Source: DASVAL01 sp035649575 (GTDB taxonomy: Bacteria > Planctomycetota > UBA1135 > UBA2386). Taken from it: DNA of 7,630 nucleotides. The notes beneath the pieces were generated by a model that ran no database searches, was not told the DNA's origin, and worked only from the letters and a program-made list of their open reading frames with translations. The DNA lies in assembly GCA_035649575.1 (NCBI GenBank), contig DASRJH010000021.1, positions 1-7,630 on the forward strand. The letters are read 5' to 3'. The first letter of the stretch is position 1; each line of letters opens with the position of its first letter. The position numbers and the translations under genes are program-made. Below, piece after piece: positions 1 through 6,608 of this stretch.

Positions 1-284
1 AGGTTGCGGCGCTGCTATCGGTGCCGATCGTGCGCGGCGTCACGGTCAGCACGTGCAGCGGCACCGAGGCCACGTCCGAACGCATGGCCCGCCGCAGCGG
101 CGCGGACGTCGAGACGATGGAGGGAGCTGCCGCCGCCTACGTGTGCCGTCAACTCGAACTGCCCATGCTGCACGTGCGCGCGATCAGCAACTGGACCGGC
201 GACCGCACCCGCGGCGACTGGAATCGCGGCGCTGCCCTGGAGGCGCTGCACCGCGCGGTGAACAAGCTCTTCGCTAGAAGCTGA
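1..284 (+). CDS. mqnB: Futalosine hydrolase (MqnB-like), 3' end only
   Basis: This is the C-terminal part of a nucleoside phosphorylase-fold hydrolase, read in the frame whose first full codon is at position 3; the gene begins left of the window. About 93 residues are visible. Two family landmarks are present: VETMEGAAAAYVC (codons from about 108), matching the substrate-binding Met-Glu region of the MTA/SAH nucleosidase superfamily, and RAISNWTGDR followed by a Trp (about 178-222). In MTA/SAH nucleosidases the second segment normally carries a catalytic Asp (SD); the SN-x-x-G-x-R form seen here is what I associate with futalosine hydrolases. MqnB removes hypoxanthine from futalosine, giving dehypoxanthinyl futalosine in the cytoplasmic futalosine pathway to menaquinone. 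The stop TGA is at 282-284 and overlaps the opposing gene's stop by 11 bases. The main alternative is another MTAN-like nucleosidase; the symbol is inferred from motifs only. Confidence 0.82.
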   Translation, partial: VAALLSVPIVRGVTVSTCSGTEATSERMARRSGADVETMEGAAAAYVCRQLELPMLHVRAISNWTGDRTRGDWNRGAALEALHRAVNKLFARS

Positions 285-3213
285 AACCGAGCGTGAAGTA
301 GGCGCGCACGTCGCGCTCGCCGTCGAGCTGGAACGCGACGCCGACGCCCGGCGTGAAGCCCGCGTCGAAGAACTCGGTGTTGGCCAGGACCTCGGTGCCG
401 ACGCTCGTGAACCACTCGCCATCGCCGCCGAGGTGGTCGTTGCTCGCCTTGGCCGTGTCGCCGAACAACTCGACGACGAGCTGGCGCGCGCGGAACGGCG
501 TCGTGCTCGCGGCCGCGAACGGCCGGAACGGCGCGAAGCGATACGCGAAGCTGCCGGCCAGCAGATACCGCCCCGTCGCCACGGCTTCGTCGAGGTAACC
601 ACGCGGCAGACCCGTCGACAGGCCGCCGCCGATGCTGAAGTTGCCCTGCAGCGTGTCGTCGCCGTCGGACCAGCCGGCCTGGCCGCGCACGATCACCTGG
701 TGGCCCGCCTGCGGGAAGATGCTCCACGTGTAGCCCGCGTCGCCGAATGCCATGTTGCGGTCGAGCTCGCCGCCGAAACCCGAATGACGATAGACGGCGA
801 CCGCGGTCAGACCGTCCTCACGCGTGTAGCTCGTCGGGTAGAACGTCGAATCGTCGTAGCCGACCGTGATCTCGGCGTAGGTCTCGGTGTCGCGGAACGG
901 CGGCTTCACATACGTGCCACCCGCGTAGTCGCGCGCCGATTCGTCGACCTCGTCGTGGTCCTCGATCCCGAACGAGCCGTAGAGCAGGAACGTGCGTTCG
1001 AGCGCGAACAGGCCGCGGCCGATGCGCACTTCGCCGTGTGCCACCGTCTCCGTGTAGTCGAACAACTCGCCGCCGCGCGCCACGGTCTCCGCGAACGTGC
1101 GTTCGCTGCGACCGCCGTTGATGCCGAACTCGATCTCGTGCGCGAGGTAGTCCCAGCTCAGGAAGCCGACCGGCTCCTGCTCGGCGAACCCGACGCCGCC
1201 ACCACCCTGGATCACCTGCGTGAACAACGGGTCGGCCATCATGCCGTAGGCGCCGTAGCCGCCTTCGGGCACCGCGAACGTCGAAGGCGCCCAGAACAGC
1301 GGGCGCATCTCGCGCAGCCCGCTGTAGGGTCCCACCGTGAGCGCTTCGGCAGCGCCTGCGGGCAGCGCTGGAATGGGGGTCGCGCGCCGCACCGCCGGGC
1401 CCGGTGTGGCGTCGGGCGCCACAGGCGCCGGCCAGGCCAGCGTGAGCTCCGGCACCGTCTTCGCATACGACGCGGGGTCGTTCGGCATGCGCGCGAGGAA
1501 CGGGCCGCGCTCGTCGTGGTCGACGAGCGCCAGCGTGCTGCCGTCGGGCGAAGGCACGCAGGCGACCACGCCGCCGATCGTGTTCGTGATCGGCGTCACC
1601 GCGGCCACGCCGCCCGGCGTGACGCGATACGCGTTCGGAACACCCGTGTGGTCGGCGCAGCAGTAGAGTGCCTCGCCGTCGGCGGACCAGACTGGATGCA
1701 GGATGCGACCGCGCACGGTCCACAACACGGAACGTGCGTTCGCGTCGCGCAGCGAACCGAGCACGAGCCGCGAGCCCGCGGCATCCGTCTCGACCCAGAC
1801 GAGCTCGTGTTCGCGAGCAGCGCCGGGCCGCAGCGCCGGCGTCCACGGCATGCCCGAGGTCGGCACGGTGACGCCCGCGTCGAGTGAGCCCCCTCGCAGC
1901 TTGTGCACGACGAGATCCTGGCCGCCGCCGTCGCGCAATTGCACGGCGACAACCGTGCGTTCGCCAGAGCTGAGCGGACCCGCGTCGGGCTGCAGCAGGC
2001 GCCAGCCGAAGCAGGCGCCGTCGACGACGATGTAGCTGATGCTGCGCCAGTTGAACTCGTGGTAGACGATGCCCGTGTGCTCGCCGCCGTCGGGCAGCGC
2101 GCGCACGGCACCCATGGCCAGCATCGTCGTGCCCGAGCTCCGGAGCCACTCCTTCGTCGCGCCGAGCCGCAGCGTGTGCAGGCGCGCGCGGTCGTGCGCG
2201 GGATTGCCCGCGAACAACAGCGTGTCGTTGCCGCGCCAGGCCGGAGCGCCGACCAACATGTCGGCCGGTGTGTCGCGGCGCAGACTCGTCACGGGCGCGC
2301 CGCGCAGGGTCTCGAGTGCTCTTGCCTGCTCGTCCTGCAGCGCTGTTCGCGCGCGCGCGAGCAGCGTTCCGTGCCGGACGCCGACGAGGCGGCGTGGGCC
2401 GCTGTCGAACAGGAACGCCCACTGGCGCGCCTGCTCCTGCACGAACCGCCACACCGAGGCGCGGTTGCCGAGGCTCGCTTCGAGGTAACGAAGGTAGGCC
2501 GTTCCGTAGCTGTAGGCGCGTCCACCGAACGGCCACTCGTGCCAGGTCACGCGCCAGTCGCGTTCGTGCGGGATGCCGCCGGCGGCTGCGTCGAGACGCC
2601 AGACCATGTGCGTCAGCGGATCGCGGCCGCGGCCGGCCCACGCGCTCTGCGCATCGGCGTAGGCCGTCTCGGCCCAGACCGCGACGCCCTCCTGCCAGAA
2701 GCGCGGCATGGTCTGGTGGGCCGGCGTCGAGAGGTAGAACAGCAGGAAGCTGACGAGGTCGTTCGGCAGCAGCCGGCCGAAGATGTTCTCGAGCACGCCG
2801 CGGAAGCCGCTGTTGCGATCGTTGCTGATCTGGTGCGCGAACTCGTGCACGAGAGTGCGCTCGACGTCGAGGCCGCCCGCGAAGATCGTCGAGTCCGGTT
2901 GTGCCGGCGCGAGCTCGACCTGCACGAGCGGGAACGGCGTCACGAACGAATAGCCGTTGTGGTCGTCGACCCAGTCCGCGAGCAGCACGCGCAGCTTGTC
3001 GCTCGGGACGAAACCCGCGTCGGCGATCATGTGGGCGTAGATCTGGTCGGCGCGCGCGACGACGGCGCGCAAGCGGTCGGCCGACGCAGCCGGCACGTAG
3101 GCGCGCAGGTGGCGCGCGTCGATCGTCGCGATGTCCTCGCCGGGCCAGATCAGGGTCTGCGCCGACAGCGGCAGGCACAGAGAGAGGGCTGCGGCGATTC
3201 TCCTCGAGATCAT
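274..3213 (-). CDS. Secreted gluzincin peptidase / beta-propeller / outer-membrane barrel fusion protein
   Basis: This encodes 979 residues if started at the ATG at 3213-3211. That start is chosen because it opens directly into a signal peptide (MISRR, then a hydrophobic run ending LPLSAQT); no clear Shine-Dalgarno is seen. The frame stays open upstream to 3408, but that extension has no secretion signal and overlaps the divergent gene. Residues about 30-300 form a zinc-peptidase domain: HEFAH at 123-127 (two His ligands and the catalytic Glu), then EGVAVWAE at 175-182, whose Glu175 is the likely third ligand, giving a gluzincin (MA clan) arrangement. Residues about 300-590 hold degenerate propeller blades; the best is VWSADGEALYCCADHTG (508-524), a TolB/PD40-type blade. 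A conserved-looking linker, PYSGLREMRPLFWAP, spans 629-643. Residues about 650-979 alternate polar and hydrophobic beta strands, include LPRGYLDE (869-876), and end in LGFSF: a C-terminal Phe typical of barrels inserted by BamA. The inferred role is an outer-membrane-anchored protease or peptide-binding protein; the substrate is unknown. Confidence 0.85.
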   Translation of the reverse strand: MISRRIAAALSLCLPLSAQTLIWPGEDIATIDARHLRAYVPAASADRLRAVVARADQIYAHMIADAGFVPSDKLRVLLADWVDDHNGYSFVTPFPLVQVELAPAQPDSTIFAGGLDVERTLVHEFAHQISNDRNSGFRGVLENIFGRLLPNDLVSFLLFYLSTPAHQTMPRFWQEGVAVWAETAYADAQSAWAGRGRDPLTHMVWRLDAAAGGIPHERDWRVTWHEWPFGGRAYSYGTAYLRYLEASLGNRASVWRFVQEQARQWAFLFDSGPRRLVGVRHGTLLARARTALQDEQARALETLRGAPVTSLRRDTPADMLVGAPAWRGNDTLLFAGNPAHDRARLHTLRLGATKEWLRSSGTTMLAMGAVRALPDGGEHTGIVYHEFNWRSISYIVVDGACFGWRLLQPDAGPLSSGERTVVAVQLRDGGGQDLVVHKLRGGSLDAGVTVPTSGMPWTPALRPGAAREHELVWVETDAAGSRLVLGSLRDANARSVLWTVRGRILHPVWSADGEALYCCADHTGVPNAYRVTPGGVAAVTPITNTIGGVVACVPSPDGSTLALVDHDERGPFLARMPNDPASYAKTVPELTLAWPAPVAPDATPGPAVRRATPIPALPAGAAEALTVGPYSGLREMRPLFWAPSTFAVPEGGYGAYGMMADPLFTQVIQGGGGVGFAEQEPVGFLSWDYLAHEIEFGINGGRSERTFAETVARGGELFDYTETVAHGEVRIGRGLFALERTFLLYGSFGIEDHDEVDESARDYAGGTYVKPPFRDTETYAEITVGYDDSTFYPTSYTREDGLTAVAVYRHSGFGGELDRNMAFGDAGYTWSIFPQAGHQVIVRGQAGWSDGDDTLQGNFSIGGGLSTGLPRGYLDEAVATGRYLLAGSFAYRFAPFRPFAAASTTPFRARQLVVELFGDTAKASNDHLGGDGEWFTSVGTEVLANTEFFDAGFTPGVGVAFQLDGERDVRAYFTLGFSF

Positions 3214-3249
3214 GCGGGCAGTGTGGCCGCGCGCGGGGCCCGCGGCAAT

Positions 3250-3266
3250 CGACGCGTGGCGCGTCG
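3250..3266. repeat. Perfect 7-bp inverted repeat in the divergent promoter gap
   Basis: CGACGCG (3250-3256) and CGCGTCG (3260-3266) are exact reverse complements separated by TGG. The element lies in the 134-bp gap between the divergent start codons at 3213 and 3348. Its place would suit an operator controlling either gene, but a GC-rich background yields such palindromes easily and no second copy was seen. A weaker arm pair, GCCGCG (3226-3231) and CGCGGC (3241-3246), lies nearby. No convincing -35/-10 pair could be identified for either gene in this gap. Confidence 0.35.
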
Positions 3267-3329
3267 CGAACCAGGCGAACCAGCCGGCCTGTTGCGGCAT
3301 GGTCCCGCGGCTGCGAGACTGCCGGTGGC

Positions 3330-3337
3330 GGAGGTGA
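3330..3337 (+). promoter_or_regulatory. Strong Shine-Dalgarno site for the propeller gene
   Basis: GGAGGTGA is nearly full complementarity to the 16S rRNA 3' end and lies 10 nt before the ATG at 3348. It fixes that ATG as the start, although the frame is open much further upstream. It is the only strong Shine-Dalgarno noticed ahead of a gene in the window. Confidence 0.75.
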
Positions 3338-3347
3338 ACCGACGCGC

Positions 3348-4550
3348 ATGCGTGCACGATTCCATCGCACTCTCGTGTTTGCCGGGTCGATGTGCTGTGC
3401 CGCGGCACAGACCGAGACGCCGGCGATCGCCGATGGCCCGATCGTCTGCTTCACGGTCGGGCGCGGCGAAGGCAAGGACCGCGAGAACGTGCACTTCGTC
3501 GCCAACGTCGACGGCGCAGCTGCACCGCGCGAGTTCTTCCGCAGCCGCGACAACGCGCGCGTGTTGCAGCGTCTCGACCGCGACCACCTGCTCGTCGCGA
3601 GCTTCGGCTCGCCCTACGCTCTGCTCGTCGTCGATCTGACGGCCGGCACGACACGCGAGCTCGCCGCCGGCGCTCCGCACGAGTTCGTCGCGGTGCACGG
3701 CGACGACGTGCTGCACCTAGGCGATCGCCGCGAGCCCGCGCACGACAACTTCTTCTATGCAGCGCCATGGCGCGAGCCCGGCGAACGCCGCCGCCTCGCC
3801 GAGCAACGCTTCCAGCGCGTGCCGCTCGTGCAGGGCAATCTCGCGATCGCATTTACCGAGGACAACGAAGTCTGGGTCGTGAGTCTCGCTCGCGCCCAGG
3901 GTCGCCGGCTCACGACGGCGGAGCCCGGCGTCACGGGCTTGCGCGTGTCGCTGTCACCTGCAGGCCAGCGCCTCGCGATCGGGTGCGTCGACCAGGGTCG
4001 AGGCCGGCTCTGCGTCGTCGACACGAGTACCGGCGAAGTACTGCGCACCGTCGCCGATCTGCCGATCCAGGTCGCCGCCGGTTCGAGCAGCACGCCCGTG
4101 CTCGAGGTCGGTTGGCGCGACGACGGCCACGTCGTCTGCTCCGAGACGCGCGGCGACGTGCAGGGTCTGCGCGGCAGCTTCGTGTTCGTCACGCGCGACC
4201 TCGCGACCGGTGAAGTGACCGACGAGACGGCCTACAGCGACCTCGGATTGTGGCACGAAGCGCCTCCCGTTCCGGGTGCTCCGCCGAAGAGCCCGCCGCA
4301 GTTCGAGGTCATCGCCGAGGGCGGGAGGTCGGTGTTGCGCGCCAGAGGCAATCCAGAGCCGCTCGCTTCGATCGAACGCAGCGTGCTGCAGTACGAGGAT
4401 CTGTGCGTGTCGCGCGATGGCAGCGCCGCCATTGCCCGGCTCGGGAGAGAACGCAATAGGTTGGTCCTGTTCACGGCAGCCAACACGGCGCCGCGTGAGC
4501 TCGCGAAGGAATGGGCCTGCGACATCACGTGGTTGCCGGCCTCGAAATGA
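3348..4550 (+). CDS. Secreted beta-propeller-like protein, function unknown
   Basis: This encodes 400 residues. The start is set by the GGAGGTGA site 10 nt upstream. The N-terminus (MRARFHRTLVFAGSMCCAAA, then QTETP) looks like a Sec signal peptide with cleavage after AAA near residue 20, so the product is probably periplasmic or extracellular. The mature part is a series of short beta-rich units in which a hydrophobic strand is followed by D/TGxT-type turns: LLVVDLTAGTTREL (92-105), EVWVVSLARAQGRRLT (174-189), LSPAGQRLAIGC (202-213), RLCVVDTSTGEVLRTV (220-235), FVFVTRDLATGEVTDE (278-293) and SRDGSAAIARLG (355-366). This spacing resembles TolB/PD40 or YncE-like propeller blades, each with an (S/D)-x-D/A-G turn. 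No catalytic motif is visible. It is divergent from the peptidase-barrel gene, which also contains a propeller, so the two may act in the same envelope process; that is inference. No close family is recognised. Confidence 0.8.
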   Translation: MRARFHRTLVFAGSMCCAAAQTETPAIADGPIVCFTVGRGEGKDRENVHFVANVDGAAAPREFFRSRDNARVLQRLDRDHLLVASFGSPYALLVVDLTAGTTRELAAGAPHEFVAVHGDDVLHLGDRREPAHDNFFYAAPWREPGERRRLAEQRFQRVPLVQGNLAIAFTEDNEVWVVSLARAQGRRLTTAEPGVTGLRVSLSPAGQRLAIGCVDQGRGRLCVVDTSTGEVLRTVADLPIQVAAGSSSTPVLEVGWRDDGHVVCSETRGDVQGLRGSFVFVTRDLATGEVTDETAYSDLGLWHEAPPVPGAPPKSPPQFEVIAEGGRSVLRARGNPEPLASIERSVLQYEDLCVSRDGSAAIARLGRERNRLVLFTAANTAPRELAKEWACDITWLPASK

Positions 4551-4572
4551 CGGGCGCATTGCCTGTTCGGGC

Positions 4573-4612
4573 TCGCACGTATGGGGTCGCCATATCACGC
4601 CGCGCCGTGCGA
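4573..4612. repeat. Nested inverted repeat after the propeller gene
   Basis: The outer arms TCGCACG (4573-4579) and CGTGCGA (4606-4612) are exact reverse complements. Immediately inside the left arm, TATGG (4580-4584) pairs with CCATA (4590-4594) around a GGTCG loop, leaving 11 unpaired bases on the right side. It starts 22 bases after the stop of the upstream gene. No T-run follows, so it is not a textbook intrinsic terminator; it could still end or process the upstream transcript, or act as an operator for the efflux operon. Confidence 0.4.
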
Positions 4613-4614
4613 CC

Positions 4615-4620
4615 TTGACT
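4615..4620 (+). promoter_or_regulatory. Possible -35 element for the efflux operon
   Basis: TTGACT matches five of six bases of the sigma-70 -35 consensus and lies in the 156-bp gap before the first operon gene. The region 17 bases downstream (around 4638-4643) is a poor -10; TGTGAT at 4643-4648 is too far away (22-base spacing). Position is plausible, sequence support is weak. Nothing resembling a clear MerR-type spaced promoter was seen. Confidence 0.2.
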
Positions 4621-4662
4621 TCTCACCGCGCGGCACACACGCTGTGATCGTTGTCCCCCGTC

Positions 4663-4696
4663 ATCGGCACTCATCATTGGCCTCCCGCCAACCGAT
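4663..4696 (+). repeat. Nested inverted repeat abutting the ribosome-binding region of the small Cys/His gene
   Basis: The outer arms ATCGG (4663-4667) and CCGAT (4692-4696) enclose TTGGC (4677-4681) and GCCAA (4687-4691), which pair around a CTCCC loop. The two right arms are contiguous and end one base before AGGT (4697-4700), the only Shine-Dalgarno-like bases before the ATG at 4707. If it forms in RNA it would sit directly beside the ribosome-binding site. The arms are short, so chance is possible. Confidence 0.35.
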
Positions 4697-4706
4697 AGGT
4701 CCCTTC

Positions 4707-5141
4707 ATGCCCTGCCATGGCCGTGACACCGCGCTGCGCACGCTCGCCCTCGTGGCGCTGTTGGTGCTCGGGCTCGGGCTGCCGCGGTTGCTGGTGATCT
4801 GCATCCATGCGGATGGGATCGGCCGGGTCGAGTTCGTACACGCCGCCGGGGCCTGCTGCGCGCAAGAGCAGCACCACGGGGGCGCGTGTTGCGCGGACGA
4901 TGGCAGCGCCGAGCTGGCAGCACCGGGTCGCGGTTGCGAGCACGTGGACTTCGCGATCGAGCTGGCGCCGCCACCCGCTGGTCAGGACCACCACGACGAG
5001 CCACCGCCCGTCTTCGGCTGGATCCAGGAGCGCGCGACGGCGCGCACCTCGGGAACGACCGTGCCGCACCCGCCTGCAACGGGGCCTCCACGCACCGACC
5101 AGCGCACGCTGTTGCGCGCCACCACGCTGCTGCTGCTGTAG
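4707..5141 (+). CDS. Small membrane-anchored or secreted Cys/His-rich protein at head of efflux operon
   Basis: This encodes 144 residues. The ATG at 4707 is chosen because it is followed by a short polar head and one hydrophobic segment (about residues 9-31), which can be a signal peptide or membrane anchor, and AGGT lies 6 nt upstream. An in-frame ATG at 4581 would add 42 residues without any such feature. After the hydrophobic segment come CIHADG (32-37) and VEFVH (41-45), then Cys pairs at 50-51 and 61-62 flanking HH (56-57), then CEH (77-79) and DHHDE (94-98). The clustered Cys, His and acidic residues suggest binding of a soft or borderline metal ion outside the cytoplasm. The rest is Pro/Thr-rich and ends in a short Leu run encoded by repeated CTG. 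It precedes the TolC-family gene by 93 bases. I recognise the CxxADG...CC style from small uncharacterised proteins beside metal efflux genes, but cannot name a family. Metal binding is inference. Confidence 0.72.
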   Translation: MPCHGRDTALRTLALVALLVLGLGLPRLLVICIHADGIGRVEFVHAAGACCAQEQHHGGACCADDGSAELAAPGRGCEHVDFAIELAPPPAGQDHHDEPPPVFGWIQERATARTSGTTVPHPPATGPPRTDQRTLLRATTLLLL

Positions 5142-5229
5142 TCGACCGTTCGCACGAGCGCTCGCTTGCGCTCGCCGTGCGCCTGCGCTTCTGGCGGCGC
5201 TTCCTGGCTTGCGAACCGTTCCCGTCGAC
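5141..5229 (+). repeat. Long-range inverted repeat filling the gap before the TolC-family gene
   Basis: GTCGAC (5141-5146) pairs with GTCGAC (5224-5229), and GTTCGCA (5148-5154) pairs with TGCGAAC (5210-5216), both exactly. One base on the left and seven on the right are unpaired between them. Inside, CGAGCG (5155-5160) pairs with CGCTCG (5169-5174) around an 8-base loop and stacks on the second stem. The domain runs from the upstream stop codon to 5 bases before the ATG at 5235. ACCGTTC also occurs twice as a direct repeat (5145-5151 and 5215-5221). It may be an RNA structure that tunes expression between operon genes; no function can be assigned. Confidence 0.4.
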
Positions 5230-5234
5230 TCCTG

Positions 5235-6608
5235 ATGCCACGACCTCATTCCCTGGCACTGCTCGCGACCGTCGTCGCCAGCGCGTGCCATTCCTATTCG
5301 GCCGAGCCCGTCGATCTCGAGGCCCATGCGCGCGAGTTCGCAGCCCGCGCCCTCGATGGCGCATCGGTGCGGCAGTTCGCCGATCGCCTGCGCAGCCATG
5401 ACCCGACCCTGCCCGCGTTCGACCTCGGCGACGGCTTGACCATCGGCGAAGGCCGCTACGTGGCGCTGTTGTTCAACGCCGAGCTGCGCACGATCCGGCT
5501 GCGCGCAGGCGTGGCGCGGGCGTCGGCCGAGAATGCCGGCCGCTGGGCCGATCCGGAGCTGCACGGCGACTTCGCGAAGATCCTCGAGAGCGTCGGCCAC
5601 CCGTGGGTGGTGTCTGCCTCGATCGGACTCACTCTGCCGATCACGGGACGCCCCGGTCTCGAGAAGGAGCTCGCCGAGAGCCGCCACGCCGAGGCGCTCG
5701 TGCAGGCCCGCGTCGCCGAAGCGCGCGTCCTGAACGAGCTCGACAAGTCGTGGGCGCAATGGAGCGCCGGCAGGATCGCAGTCGAGCTGCTCGAAGAGCT
5801 CGTCGCACAGCTCACGGCCGTCGAAGCGATCGCAGCCCGTCTCTCGGCCGGCCAGCTCATCACGCGGGTCGAAGCGCGCGCCTTCACGTTGGAACGGCTG
5901 ACGCGCCAGTCGCAACTGCTGCACGCGAAGGCGTCGCTGGGCGCCGCCGAGGTCGACCTGAAGCAGTTGCTCGGACTGCCGCCGGACCGCGCCGTGCCCT
6001 TGCTGCCGGCGACCGGCGTGGGCCAGCGCATCGCGGATCCTGGGCAGCGCCGCGTCCTCCTCGCCGATGGACCCCGCGTCGCCATCGCACGGCGCGAGCA
6101 CGATGTCAGCGAGCACGCGTTCGCCCTGGCGATCCGCAAGCAGTGGCCCGAGCTGACGCTGTTTCCCGGGTGGCAGGAAGAGGACGGACAACCGCGCGCC
6201 GCGTTGGGATTCAGCCTGCCGCTGCCGCTCTGGAACGGCAACGCGCGCGAGATCGCGGCGACGCGCGCCGCGCGCGAAGTCGCGGCCGAGACGCTGCGCG
6301 CCAGTTTCGAACGTGCGACGCAGGACCTCGCGCGCGCCGAGCGTCGTTTCGAGGCGGCGCAGAGCCGGCGCCGGCTCGTCGACGTCGAGCTCGTGCCGCT
6401 GGCCGAGCAACAGGTAGTCGAAGGCCGTCGTCTCGCCGAACTCGGCCAGCTCGACACCTTGCTGATCCTGGACGCCGTGATGCGCGCCTACGAAGCCAAG
6501 GCCATGGCGCTCGAAGCGGTCCTGGCCGAGACCGAAGCAACCATCGAGATCAACGCCCTGTTCTGGCCAACCCTCGCGGTTGGCGACGCCGCGGAGGCCG
6601 CACGATGA
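5235..6608 (+). CDS. TolC-family outer-membrane channel lipoprotein of a metal-type RND efflux system (CzcC/CusC-like)
   Basis: This encodes 457 residues from the ATG at 5235, giving an N-terminus with a hydrophobic run and lipobox-like ASAC (Cys18), as in lipidated CusC/OprM-type channels. A TTG at 5166 in the same frame lacks this advantage. No clear Shine-Dalgarno is seen. The protein is rich in long Ala/Glu/Arg helices with the two-fold TolC layout: a first repeat about residues 75-250, with beta strands near WVVSASIGLTLPITGRPGLEKE (124-145) and helices leading to KQLLGLPP (243-250), and a second about 285-445, with GFSLPLPLWNGNAREIA (325-341). That Leu-Pro-Leu-Trp-Asn strand-to-helix segment is a hallmark of CzcC/CusC-like members. 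Length is normal. The trimer should form the outer-membrane and periplasmic exit duct. Its stop overlaps the adaptor start (ATGA), implying translational coupling. The exported substrate cannot be read from this protein. Confidence 0.9.
   Translation: MPRPHSLALLATVVASACHSYSAEPVDLEAHAREFAARALDGASVRQFADRLRSHDPTLPAFDLGDGLTIGEGRYVALLFNAELRTIRLRAGVARASAENAGRWADPELHGDFAKILESVGHPWVVSASIGLTLPITGRPGLEKELAESRHAEALVQARVAEARVLNELDKSWAQWSAGRIAVELLEELVAQLTAVEAIAARLSAGQLITRVEARAFTLERLTRQSQLLHAKASLGAAEVDLKQLLGLPPDRAVPLLPATGVGQRIADPGQRRVLLADGPRVAIARREHDVSEHAFALAIRKQWPELTLFPGWQEEDGQPRAALGFSLPLPLWNGNAREIAATRAAREVAAETLRASFERATQDLARAERRFEAAQSRRRLVDVELVPLAEQQVVEGRRLAELGQLDTLLILDAVMRAYEAKAMALEAVLAETEATIEINALFWPTLAVGDAAEAAR

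Noticed and set aside
433..1887. Long open frame on the plus strand opposite the peptidase-barrel gene.
   Set aside because: Its product is rich in Arg, Ala and Val without domain pattern, as expected for an antisense frame in GC-rich DNA; the minus-strand frame has recognisable domains.
3214..3408. In-frame N-terminal extension of the peptidase-barrel gene up to an upstream start.
   Set aside because: It would place 65 Arg/His-rich residues ahead of an evident signal peptide and overlap the start of the divergent gene.
818..3553. Long minus-strand frame overlapping the peptidase-barrel gene.
   Set aside because: It is an off-frame reading dominated by Arg; HEFAH, the signal peptide and the barrel all lie in the other frame.
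1903..3639. Second long plus-strand open frame opposite the same gene and running into the propeller gene.
   Set aside because: It is an antisense shadow with low-complexity composition and no recognisable motif, and it conflicts with the well-supported start at 3348.
4551..4625. Intrinsic terminator after the propeller gene.
   Set aside because: An inverted repeat is present but no T-run follows, so it is listed only as a repeat.
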